Shown in pieces: positions 23,269-33,799 of a stretch of DNA of 64,000 nucleotides. The notes under the pieces were generated by a model. It was not told the origin of the DNA and did no database searches. It saw only the letters and a program-made list of their open reading frames with translations. The DNA lies in the NCBI GenBank assembly GCA_015680905.1, contig JADFTS010000104.1, positions 7,501 through 71,500 of the forward strand. The letters are read 5' to 3'. The position numbers and the translations under genes are program-made. The DNA is from Coptis chinensis. Its lineage: Eukaryota > Streptophyta > Magnoliopsida > Ranunculales > Ranunculaceae. Each line of letters opens with the position of its first letter. Position 1 is the first letter of the stretch.

Positions 23269-24800
23269 GACACTCATAACATAAGAAATTTTTGTCCCAC
23301 AAAAAATCAAAATTCCGGCTCAGATGGCTAACATTAGACACATGTCAATAAAACAACACTTGTTAGAACCGAGTTACAGCTCAAACGGCTCACTCGCCCA
23401 CGCCCCTTATAAGTAGTAGAGATCAATTAGACTCCAGAATTACCTGAAATATTACAGTCAATTCTTCTTGGGAATTGATATATAGGCATAACTTTGTACA
23501 TTTTTGGATAGATCTGCCATTTATAAAATACACTTACAAAATGAGTTCAGTGTTGATTTTAACAGGATATGATCTCTCTAACCAAATTTGGCATTGCTGA
23601 AATATTATTCGAAAATTGGTCATACATGTCTAAATATGTCTGAATAACTGCTCTAAAAATTATTTTATTGAAATTCAAGCTTCTCCAAACTCAGGTGTTT
23701 TAGTCAATAAATGTAACTAAGTTTGTTTTAGGTAAAGTCGTTCAACACATGGTGTTACACTAGTTTGTAACACCAGCAAATACCATACTACCACATGGAC
23801 AAGATAACTTGATACCACCAGAACCGGTTCCAAGCCAAAAAATAGGACGAACAAAACATAAAACAAATAAATAAAGAATGTGCTGAAAATTAAGTAATTT
23901 AAACATCACCACCACCAGACTGAGAGCTTTTTTATTCTACTTCTCTATATCATTATTTTTCTTATTGTGGCAATCTCTCTCTTTCTCTTCATTATTCTAT
24001 AATATCATTTAATTAGAACAAAATACAACAAGTTTACACCCCAAATAATTAATCTTACATATTTTATGGTTTAGTCTAAAACTTAGCAAATAAAAGGTTT
24101 TACTTTGGAATTGAACTGGCCGGTTATTTTAAATATTTTGTTCCAACACCGGCAGCGTTGTAACCGGTGAATTTATTCAACAATTGTTTATGTTGGTTTC
24201 CACGTGGGTTGTTTCCATTGGAATGTGTGGGGAGTCGAACCTAACACCTAAACAAAATAGTCCAAGCTCCAAATTAACCAACATACTATTATATGTTTCT
24301 TGTAGAATATTTTTATTTTGATTTATAATAACAATTAATACTAAATTGAAACATATATTTATTAATTCATTTTTGTAAGTATATAATTTATTTAAAATTT
24401 TGCAAAATAAACATTAATCGGTCCGATCAAGTGGAACCATGATTAAATCCGGTTGGACCATTTTAATAAAAAATTGGTTTGGTTTTCAAAACATTGGTTA
24501 CACTTCGAGTGTCTCACATTGTGTTACACTATAATTTCCCGTTTTAGGTACTTTAGAATTTTAAGAAGTCCAATAGGCTAACTAACTTATGTCTTTGAGA
24601 ATCCTTAAATATGTTGTGGGTCTTTATTCTTTAGCTATGGACCTAATATATCCAAACCCACAGTAATCGGACCTGCTTTGGGCCCAACATTTTCTGCGAC
24701 TGACACAAGGAAAAATGTGACATTTCTGAACCAAAGTAGGGTATCTAACTATCTATAGTTGGGTTCTTCCTCTTATCAATTACCTCAAATGACTAGTTAG
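23269..24800. other. No gene recognised
   Basis: AT-rich sequence of about 1.5 kb. The motif GTGTTACACTA occurs at about 23752 and 24531 in the same orientation. No open frame or family resemblance was found. Confidence 0.5.
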
Positions 24801-24802
24801 TC

Positions 24803-25270
24803 AGTTTATGTGGTTAGAATTTATACAAGTAGTGCATTTGGCTCGGGTTTGACTGACTCAAGGGCTGCAATATTGATTTGCTTGATAGATGAAAATGGTG
24901 ACTCGATATTACAGAGAATATCGACTACACTAGTAGGAACTTCACTAGATGGAAGTCTTCCAGAACATTGCTTCCAAAGAGGTTCTGTAGATGAATTCAT
25001 TTTCAAGGGACCTAAGTTGGGAAGAGTACAAGCACTTTGGGTTGGCCTTGATTCAGGTAGTCTCTTTTGTTACATTAGTATTAGTATCCTTGATATTTGG
25101 ACCTCATTTGCAGTTGGAGGCTGAGAAAAACGATAGATTATATATTTAACAAATTGTTGTTTTCATCTCTTCTATTTTCAAGTCAGGTCGCTGGAGACTA
25201 GGAGGTGTTAGCCTGATAGTCGTGTACGGGTACAAGGACCTCCCTGTTGGTACTGAAGAGAACAGCAGAG
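24803..25270 (+). pseudogene. Truncated host-gene remnant, two exons (uncharacterised plant protein)
   Basis: Exon A, about 24803-25056, follows a CAG acceptor and reads VRIYTSSAFGSG, then ILQRI and QRGSVDEFIFKGPKLGRV. Exon B, 25187-25270, starts after TCAG and reads GRWRLGGVSLIVV. The frame is continuous across the junction (split Gly codon) with GT..AG borders. I recall this pattern from an uncharacterised plant chloroplast-type protein family, but I cannot name it securely. No start codon or downstream exons are visible. It looks like a gene piece stranded between transposons. Confidence 0.55.
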
Positions 25271-25289
25271 TAAACCTAATATATTGTAT

Positions 25290-26490
25290 TTTATCTATTG
25301 ATTTAGTATTGGTGGTACGAACATTTTCGTGTGATGCATCCTGTGTTGAAGAGGTTGGAAGAGGATGAGACTCATGACTTAATTCCACGTATTCAAGCAT
25401 GGGGGCTTCATCGTAGGCAGAGGGGGTATGGGGACCTATCGATAATATTCATAACACTTTCGTCGCCAGATTGAGCTTTTAGGAGCTACCGAATTGAGTG
25501 GCACCCCCGGGCGAAGTCCTTCATCTTCGGACCCTTTATCTGAGATATTCCGGATGTTCGAGAGAACACTAAATGCAAGTAGACTATCTATATATGTGTC
25601 ATAAAGCAAGGTTTCTTTCGGTGGCCGAATTATACTTACGAGGTCGGTCGGCAACGCATGGTACCTTGGGGACAAATGTTGGCGGCAAGTATCCGGAGAG
25701 ATTGTTATACCTTACCCACCACCCATAAATATGATGACCTCGATATTCTTCCTCTCGCTCTTTCACACTATAGAGCAAACCCAAATGATTGGCGGACGCA
25801 TCGACTTTCATTTTTTACGGGGAGACTATGACTTGTATTGGAAGAGGGTTGGTCGAGGTTTCTTGCTAGGTGTGTTATACTTGGGGCACCAATTTTGAAG
25901 GGGTTACTTACGAAGCATTGAGGCCGACATTCATTTTCGAGGAGTGGAGTTGCCCGCGATCCGACCCGGGGTGTTTCATGATATTCGGATGCATGAAAGA
26001 ACTCCCACGAGATATTTGATGAGGATGACCTTTGGCTTCGGAGCATGATTACATCTCGGGGGCAAGATATGAGCATACCTATTCCACTAGTAGATCTTTG
26101 CATTGGTAGCAAATTTGTCGATCTGTTTGAAGCGATTAATCGAGGTTAGTATCATTTGAATTTATTCATGATTTGTTATTATTATTATTCACTATAACCT
26201 CTAACATGCATTTGTTTTGTTAAACAAGATGAAGTAAGGTCGGAGCTCCTTAACTACAACTCTCGGTTACGCCATCGTCGTCGTCCTTCATGGAGTCCTC
26301 TCGTCGCAGTTTTGAGTACTTACAAGAAGAGCGAAATCGAACTTTGCAGCTTCAAAGACGTGTGCAAGAGTTGAAGAATACTGGAAGTGCCACACCTCAA
26401 GCTCAACCTCAACCAGAGAGGCGACAATGACGTAGGGGGGAGAGCTCTTCGACCGAGCCTTCTCGTAGGGGGAGGAGGTCTTAGTAGATA
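25290..26490 (+). pseudogene. Degenerate coding stretch, family unknown
   Basis: The plus strand keeps coding character across frames: FEHFRVMHPVLKRLEED, then IPRIQAWGLHRR and YRIEWHPRAK, then IPIPLVDLCIGSKFVDLF. After an intron-like gap (about 26146-26226) comes YLQEERNRTLQLQRRVQELK and an Arg/Ser-rich end with RRGESSSTEPSRRGRRS and a stop near 26484. Several internal stops are present. The plan (globular part, coiled coil, basic tail) recalls plant mobile-domain or transposon accessory proteins. I do not claim a function. Confidence 0.4.
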
Positions 26491-26592
26491 TTTTTTTTAT
26501 AGTTTGTAATAATTGTGCGCCATTACTTGTCTTATGGCGTTTGGGATTGTTGTTGTAACGACTTTTTTATTAGCAGGTTTTTCTTTGATGAG

Positions 26593-26818
26593 TTTTGGAT
26601 ATGAATATGTCATTAAACAAAGGAGGTTATGTCCAAAAAAATTCAAAAATTATAAGTTAGTTTTTTTACCAAGTTTCTGTGTTAGATTTGGGTGTTGTTC
26701 ATGATTGTTGTTTGTCTTATTTATTATTTTCAAAGTATATTAGCAGGTTTTGGATATGAATATGTCAATAAAACAAATGAGGTTATGGCAAAAAAAATTA
26801 AAAATTTATAAGTTCATA
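26593..26818. repeat. Direct repeat of about 70 bp
   Basis: The text GTTTTGGATATGAATATGTC followed by an A/G-rich block and AAAATTTATAAGTT occurs at about 26593-26663 and 26748-26818. Confidence 0.8.
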
Positions 26819-26859
26819 TGTTACAAAGTATAAGTTTGTATGTTTCCAAAAATTTCACA

Positions 26860-26896
26860 TTCGTTTCACTCATTTCACTCATTTCACTCATTCCAA
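26860..26896. repeat. TTTCACTCA microsatellite
   Basis: About four copies of the 9-bp unit TTTCACTCA. Confidence 0.85.
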
Positions 26897-27383
26897 AAGT
26901 TCGTAGGTTAGGCTAGACCTTGCATTTCAATCATTTCATATGTCTTGGTTGAAACAGAAAATTTTGATGGAATATCACTCATTTCTGCAGGTGGTTTGGT
27001 TCTGACAGGAATAGTGTATGGGATACCGAGACGGAATGTAACATCCCGTCTGGTATTTTTAGACCGAGATGGAATGTAACATCCCGTCTGGTTCATAGGT
27101 TCTTCTCACTGCATCTTTACTATTCCAAACATTGGAATTATGGATAGGGATGGTGGCCCATTGGAATTATTGAGGGTACATTTGGATAGACATTTGGATA
27201 CAATGTGTTGTCACTTGGAGAGTGAACAAAAATCTGATAAAATGTGTTGTCCATTGGTAAGTGGACCAAAATCGAAGTGTCACATGTGACCTTAGTCATC
27301 ATATTTCGTTTTACTCTTCTTTCTTTTAGATCAAACAAACAAACAAGCGACCATCTTCTTCCCTGACCAAGCTAAAAATATAA

Positions 27384-28890
27384 AAATGTCTAGAGAAGAA
27401 AGAATTGCATATAACCAAAGGTTATGGGGGGAGGATCTAGTAGTAATAGTTAGATCTTACGATTTTTACGGAATTCGTCTTCTAGTACTTCTGAAGAAGA
27501 TGACTACATGGAAAGAGTAAGAGATGAGCATAATTATATGATGAGGAAGAAGGAGGAGGAGGAGGTTGCGGTTATTATCATTTCTTTGGGGCATTAATGA
27601 CTCAGCGACCATTGAAATTAAAGATGTGGATCTGCACAAAGCGGTGGATCTGTGAAGGGCAGAGATTACACATTTAGAGATGGTGGTGATTTCAGTAAAC
27701 AAAAGATAATAAGAGATTACTTTACAACACCTTGTAGGTGGCCTCCTCATAAGTTTAGACGAAGGTACAGGATGACAAGAGAGCTTTTTATGTATATGTT
27801 GCAAACCGTTGCATCATTCGACGATTACTTTAAAGACAAGGTGGATGGATTGGATCGGCAAGCAATTTACGGGTTACATAAGGGACTAGGCTGCGGTTGC
27901 ACAATTAGCAACCGGTTGTTCTTCCGATTCAACGGATGAGTATTTACAAATTGGAGATTCCACAAACAAATATATCTATGAAGCATTGGTGCAAGGCAAT
28001 AATCACGGCGTTTGAGGAAGAGTACTTGAGAGGACTAATTAACCGAGGCGCATTAATCGCTAGGATATTAGCTGAAAATGCGGCAAGGGTTTTCAAGAAT
28101 TCTTGGATCAATCGATTGTATGTATTTGGGTGTGGAAGAATTGTCCAAGTGGATGGTTTGGAACACATGTAGGGTACAAGAAGGAACCAACTTTGATACT
28201 TGAAGCCGTTCTTGAGGCGGAACCTTTGTTGGATCCGGCATTGCTTAACCCGGCTTACGAGGTTCGCGATAATGACATTGCGTGCTTCATCATTCTCATG
28301 TTTTTGAATCATTAGAGCAAGGTAAGGCTCGCTGTTGCATTTAATGTGAATGGTAATGACTACGATATGGGATATTATCTTGCTAATGGTATTTACCCAA
28401 AATGGGACACATTTGTTCAAGCCATTAGTTATCTAAGAAATAAGCATGAAAAGATCTTTACTCAGCGTCAAGAAGCCGCAAAGAAAGGATGTTGAAAGGG
28501 CGTTTGGAGTTTTGCGAGCCACGATGGCATATTGTTAAGGCTTCGGCGTTGTCATAGTGTTGTTGTTCTTGGAGACATAATGAAGGCATGCATTATAATG
28601 CATAATATGATTGTTGAGAATGAACGTGAAAGTGGAGTTTGGAATTGGAAAGGTCAGATGAAAGAAACAATACCTGCGCTCTTTCAGGAAGAGGATGGTT
28701 TTCATTTTGTCTATCAGATGATTGAAGCAAAAAATAAGATCAGAAATGAAGTTACACATACTAATCTTTAAAAGGACTTAGTTGAACATGTTTTTAATTG
28801 GACTGACATTGAAGAAACAGCAGATCCGGTACCAATTTATGATCCAAATTGGTCGGATCCAGATGAGGGAGAAGGAGGCGAAAATTAAAA
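27384..28890 (+). pseudogene. PIF/Harbinger transposase (DDE nuclease), broken
   Basis: The N-terminal part near 27476-27596 is acidic (SSSTSEEDDYMERV). Then come IIRDYFTTPCRWPPHKFRRR and RMTRELFMYMLQTV (27700-27810), EYLQIGDST (about 27938), MKHWCKAIITAFEEEYLRG (about 27980), WKNCPSGWFG and TLILEAV (about 28130-28210). After that follow VRDNDIACF, a degraded form of the catalytic S-N-N-D-I-N region, then [13 protein letters not shown] and [30 protein letters not shown], and an end at DEGEGGEN. Frameshifts occur near 27935, 27960, 28100, 28310 and 28520. The matches follow the whole ALP1/HARBI1-like order. Confidence 0.85.
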
Positions 28891-28905
28891 TGGAAATGAA
28901 AGTGT

Positions 28906-29065
28906 ATTTCCTATTTATTTCTTATGTATTTCCTAACGTGAACTATGAAGTTCAACAGTATTTCCTATGTATTTCCTAACGTGAACTATTAAGTTCCAAC
29001 GTATTTCCTATGTATTTCCTAATATATTTCCTATGTATTTCCTAATGTATTTCCTATGTAATTCC
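28906..29065. repeat. Short tandem repeat, GTATTTCCTAT units
   Basis: Units built from GTATTTCCTATGTATTTCCT and ACGTGAACTAT repeat two to four times just after the transposase stop. Confidence 0.85.
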
Positions 29066-29179
29066 AATAAGTTCTAATGTGTCTAATGAGTTGTGTTTTA
29101 ATGAACTATATTACAATGTATTTTAATTTTATTGGTAATTGTATTTCTATGAAAATAATTATATTAGAAAGAACATACA

Positions 29180-29340
29180 TAGTGCATTAATTAAAAAAAA
29201 CAGTGAGATAAAAATACATAGTTCATTAATTAAAAATACAATGAAATTAAAATACATAGTGCATTAATTAAAAAGACAGTAAAATTAAAATACATAGTGC
29301 ATTAATTAAAATACATAGTGCTTTAATTAAAATAAAATAT
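29180..29340. repeat. Tandem repeat, ACATAGTGCATTAATTAAAA units
   Basis: Five imperfect units with spacing of roughly 25-45 bp, in the spacer between the two convergent Harbinger genes. Confidence 0.85.
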
Positions 29341-29389
29341 TAGATATTACATAAGCTTAGTTAGAGCTAGAACCACCTCTAGCCCTTGC

Positions 29390-29941
29390 CTATTTAGCAC
29401 GTATTTCAGCTTGTTGTTGCTCAATTAAAAAAGCGGTATCGGGATGGAGGACACTTGTATCGGTCGCTAAAATCTTAGCTTCATATTGCATCTTTTGAAG
29501 CCGATTTTTTTCCAATTGAATCCGATTTTTTTCTTTTCTTACCATCACAGTTCTTTGACCATATGCAAGTTCCATTTCCCTAAGTTCTAAGCATTTTTGT
29601 GTTTCATTTGCATCCTGTGAAAATGTATCCTCTAAACGTGTAAAATAACCCTCCAACATACCAACTGATTTTTCTTGGTTCCTCTTGGAATTGGCTTTCT
29701 TCGATCCAAGAGGACGCTCCATTTATTGAGGACGCTCTATTTCTTAAGAACCCTCCAATTCAACTCCACCAACACTTGGTGAATTAGAAGTTGAATCTTC
29801 ACCATCATTTTTGCGACCTTTTTCCTTTGTGAGGCGGCTTGATCTTGCCTCAAAAACGTTACTCCACTTTGGATTATCCTTGAGTATAACGTAACAATAA
29901 TTAAGTGAAAAAGCCGTTTTTTCTTTTAGTTGGTACGTCAT
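29390..29941 (-). pseudogene. Harbinger accessory protein, C-terminal part (NAM-like C-terminal domain)
   Basis: Frame 29941-29744 reads LNYCYVILKDNPKWSNVF, then an RSSRLTKEKGRKND-type basic stretch. Frame 29722-29390 begins ERPLGSKKANSKRNQ and continues into a Glu/Lys/Arg-rich coiled coil. The order, a K-D-x-P-K-W motif then R-P-x-G-x-K-x-A-K then a coiled coil, is that of NAM-associated C-terminal domains of Harbinger ORF1 proteins and relatives. A stop or frameshift separates the two blocks. Confidence 0.7.
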
Positions 29942-30214
29942 CCTCGGACAACTAAAAAATAAAATGGTGGTAATTAGACTAAAATAATCACTAAGACTAA
30001 GATAATTAAACTAAAATAATAATTAGACTAAGATAATAATTAGACGAAGACTAAAATGGAAATAATAAATATACTAAGATAATTAGACTAAGACTAAGAT
30101 AATCAATAAATTCCAAATTGACAACGTTGTAATTACCCGGCTTTGTATTGTTATACCACTTGCATGTCAAGCCTCCGCCGCATTCACAATTGCAACAAAC
30201 TTGTTCATCATTTT

Positions 30215-30454
30215 TTAAATATATTTCCATCTACCGCTAATTGAATCGGAAGACCTTTCCGACCCACATGCTTGATTGAACTCGTTTGTTACACGATTCC
30301 AAAATCCTTTTGCATTTTGGAAAACACCAACAATGGAGTCTTCACTAATTTTTATCCAAGCAAGACATAGAGCTTGATCTTTAGACATACTAAAGTGAGT
30401 TTTTGCTTTTGCTTGAGTACTACCACTTGCTTGAGATGCTTGAGTTGATGCCAT
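30215..30454 (-). pseudogene. Harbinger accessory protein, N-terminal Myb/SANT-like part
   Basis: This ORF of 79 codons starts with a Ser/Ala/Thr/Gln-rich leader and then reads LCLAWIKISEDSIVG, NAKGFWNRVTNEFNQ and SISGRWKYI, the spacing of a trihelix/Myb-like DNA-binding fold. It precedes the C-terminal part at 29941-29390 on the same strand, and the intervening stretch (about 29942-30214) looks like an intron with repeated GACTAAGATAAT words. In such elements this protein helps load the transposase on DNA. Confidence 0.7.
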
Positions 30455-30952
30455 TTGATATATTATTTTTTTGAAGAACTGATTTTAAAGAAGAAGAAAT
30501 ATGATATATGATTGTTGGAAGTGTGAGTTGAAATGAAACAAATGTTGTATATATACTAAAGTTTTTTATTTTGACCGTTCTGACTTTCTAACCGTTGGTG
30601 AACTAGCCGTTAGGACTCCGGACAGGATGTTTGATTCCGTCTAGAAAAAATATATATAGCGAGACGAGATGTTGGATTCCGTCTGGTGAGTTTTGTAATC
30701 CAGACGGAATCCAACATCCCGTCCGAAGTTAACAAGTCAGCCACTATCTCGATGATGAGTTTCACCTTGAAATCAACTGGGCAAAATAGTCGCCAGGTAT
30801 TCACCTCTGCATTGCAGAGCAGTTTTTCCCCAAAACTGGTGACTCACAAACCCCTTGAAACCCCCTGCATTGCAAATGCTCTAACTAATAGCCTTTTTTT
30901 TTTTTGTTTGGGTGAAGTTGAGGGTACTATAAGCCAGGGTGTACCCTGGCCC

Positions 30953-30969
30953 CCCTGGCTCCGCCACTG
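30953..30969 (-). mobile_element. hAT-like transposon tip next to the P450 TATA box
   Basis: The minus strand reads CAGTGGCGGAGCCAGGG, a tip shared by many plant hAT-type elements. The other end was not located. Confidence 0.45.
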
Positions 30970-30975
30970 GTTGTC

Positions 30976-30983
30976 TATATAAG
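30976..30983 (+). promoter_or_regulatory. TATA box of the P450 gene
   Basis: TATATAAG, 78 bp before the ATG at 31061 and a plausible distance upstream of a transcription start. The hAT-like tip ends 7 bp upstream. Confidence 0.6.
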
Positions 30984-31060
30984 GAACTCCCCTTCTTCCT
31001 GAAATGTATCACAACTAACTATCTCTTCTTTACTTCAGATATCTTTAAACATACGAAGAG

Positions 31061-31977
31061 ATGTGGTCACTTGCATTGGTTGTTTTAGCATTAGTTATTG
31101 TATGGATGACCAATTATGCCTATAAGTGGAAGAATCCCATCTGCAATGGAAAACTCCCTCCTGGTTCAATGGGACTGCCATTACTTGGAGAAACCATTCA
31201 GTTTTTCACATCTCAGACCACTTTCGATATTCATCCTTTTATCAAAGAAAGGATGACAAGGTAATAGATTTAATATATGTAGCTAGTAATGCACATTATA
31301 TAACAGACGATACTACATAATGCATGCAAGCTTCTATATTTTCTTATCGATAGATGTATCATGTATGTAACACCTTCCGTTTCATGATTTTCAGATACGG
31401 GCCACTTTTTAAGACTAATTTGGTAGGTTGGCCAGTGGTAGTCTCGACTGATCCTGAATTTAGCCATTTCATCTTTCAACAAGAAGGAAACTCAGTTGAA
31501 TTGTGGTACCTGGATTCATTTATGAAACTAATTGGACAGCAAAGCTTGACGAGCAATACTGGTGCTATTCACAAGTACCTTAGGAACATGATTATGGATC
31601 ATTTTGGTCCTGAGAAGCAAAAAGAGAAGCTTCTCTCTTACATGGAAAATATATATGGCGCGTGAAAACCTATCCATTTGGGCTGAACAGGAATAGATAG
31701 AAGTGAAAGAAGTCGCTACAACGGTAAACGCAGCTCATAATCTGTTCTCAATCTGATAAAAATGCGAGGTTGTGTTCTATATGTTCTTTTTTGACTTTAA
31801 CAAATATTCCAAATTACATACTATACAGATGTCATTTGGTTTGGGTTCGATGAAACTAATGAGTTATGATCCATCCAAGTATTCGGAGAATTTGAAGGAC
31901 AAATTCACCAGCTTTCTTGAAGGCCTCATCTCATTTCCATTGGACATCCCTGGGACTGTTCACAATAAATGTCTCAA
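31061..31977 (+). pseudogene. P450 exons 1-3 (N-terminal half)
   Basis: Exon 1 ends ..MTR before GTAATA, and exon 2 resumes YGPLFKTNLVGWPVVVSTD after TTTTCAG, completing the split Arg codon. Exon 2 loses frame around 31655-31663. The correct frame resumes as RENLSIWAEQE, meets TAG at 31693-31695, then IEVKEVATT. Exon 3 keeps KLMSYDPSKYSENL and GLISFPLDIPGT. The lesions are small and lie in only one exon, which suggests function was lost relatively recently. Confidence 0.85.
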
Positions 31978-31989
31978 CACTACTAAAAA

Positions 31990-32370
31990 AAATGACTTGT
32001 GATGACGGCTTTTAGCCGTCATGAAACAGGTTTAATGACATTTTTTCATTTAAAAAACAACTGTCATTATAGAGCCCGTCATAAAAGTTAACAAAAAACG
32101 TCATAAAGATGATGACGGTTCTGGAGAAGCTGACATAAAAGCTCAAACTTAATATGACAAAAATTAATTTATAAACGTCATAACTGGATCCTTTTGCATG
32201 ACATGTTTTACTTAACCGTCATAGTTTATTAGAAAAAGTGTCAAGAACTAAACCTTTATTTATGACTGTTTTTATTTAAGCGTCACCCTGAGAAACAAAA
32301 GCGTCAAGAAATTAACACTAAAAACTGTCAAGAATTGGTATGTCACACGACAGTTCTTTGGAATCCGTCA
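31990..32370. repeat. CACTA-1 left subterminal repeats
   Basis: Many copies in both orientations of GACGG/CCGTCAT and CGTCATAA words, the usual transposase-binding layout of CACTA elements. Confidence 0.8.
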
Positions 32371-33799
32371 TAACTCCCCTTTTTTTTTCTTTTTTTTTCC
32401 TGTAAATTTGAAAATTCTTGTAAATTTGAAATTCTTGTAAACCAATACATTCAGACACCACCAATACATTTAGACACCTGACAGCTAGAGTCCATTACAG
32501 AAACAAGAATCATACTTTTATTACCAACATAAATCATTCCAAGAACTTGTTCATATTACATGATTTATCCACGGAGAAAAAAATTAAATAACTTAAGCAC
32601 TTTATTCAAAATCAAGCAAGTCTCATAATCCAACAACAATGCAATTTACATAACCCATCCAACAAATTGCTAATCAACTAATCCATCTCAAACAAACTTA
32701 ATTAAGCTACCTTATCTCACTTATAACCTAAAAAACAATATGAAGAAGAATGTGTTAGTTTGTTTAATAAGTAAACTAAAAATATAATCATATAACGACT
32801 TCTACACAGTATTAAAAAAAATACACAAACAATGTGTTAGCATACTAAGTCAATAACTACTAAACGAAAGAGATACAATCAACTATGACAGAGAATCATA
32901 TTGGTTAAGCCCGAAATAACATATCATTACACTTGCGTAGGATATATCTTATCTGTATATATATCTACCACAAGTACACAAATAACCCCTTTATCTAATA
33001 GGCAAATGAAAGAACATAAGAAGTTAGACCTAAATTTCGAAATGTATGGTGGAAAAACTTAGGACTAAAGCTTCCTATACAACCCCCAAATACCTATCAA
33101 ACATAAAAGATATATAAATGGTACACATACCTATGCGAGATAAATTTTCGATGTACTTGATAAACTCCAAGCAATTTCAATAAGGTCTGGCAGCTTGTAT
33201 ATGTCCTAGTGTTAGCCAACTCCATTAGCTACATAAGTCAACAAAGAAATTACAATCATCTACGTTCTTTTTATATACTTGCAATTAGTATGATAAATAA
33301 CAGTTCTTGGGATACCAATTGTAGGTATCCATTAGGTTCTTGGGGAAATGAGAAAAAACTTTGCCTCATTTGCTTTCAAGTGCTTATCAATCATTTCCTT
33401 TGTATTACATACCCTTAGCACGATGTCATTGAAAAATACTTGAAGATGCACACGAAATGAGCAAATCAATTCTACCAAAGCGAACAATAATAAAGAAAAC
33501 ACGATTTTCAACATTTCTATATAAAATACTATTATACTCTAGCCAAAATTTCAAAATTAAATGAAGCATGAGTCATGGATCATGCCATCACGGAAAATCC
33601 CTTCGTGACTGGAAGGAGTACATGGACGACAAAGGGTCCTTTGTTAGAACAACGATAAACGGCATTATAAAAGCGAAATTGTTATGAGCTAAATGTGTCC
33701 ACAAGGTTATATAGCTCACTCTTAGAACAACATAAAACAACATCATAATACAATATTGTTATGAGCTCTTTGTATTGCCGCGAGGTGACCACGCAACTC
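32371..33799. other. CACTA-1 interior, no gene
   Basis: AT-rich filler between the left repeats and the captured coding segment. No transposase motif was found. Confidence 0.5.

Larger units (their letters stand above)
27028..30726. mobile_element. PIF/Harbinger element, degenerate
   Basis: It encloses a plus-strand Harbinger transposase relic and, convergent with it on the minus strand, a Myb/SANT-like protein. This is the two-gene content typical of plant PIF/Harbinger elements. Both ends carry copies of one motif of about 26 bp (GACGGAAT...CATCCCGTC). Left copies are at 27028-27053 and 27065-27091; right copies are at about 30617-30643, 30660-30686 and 30700-30726, the first two right copies being inverted. 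The exact termini and TTA/TAA duplication were not resolved, and another Harbinger-like end (GAGCATTTGCAATGC, minus strand) ends near 30883. Confidence 0.65.

Noticed and set aside
24225..24260. GGGGAGTCGAACC, similar to a tRNA T-arm complement
   Set aside because: No cloverleaf could be built around it, so no tRNA was called.
23752..24545. Possible MITE with GTGTTACACTA at both ends
   Set aside because: The two motifs are in direct, not inverted, orientation, and no target duplication was found.
27466..27804. Minus-strand ORF over the Harbinger transposase
   Set aside because: It is antisense to a clearly conserved transposase region.
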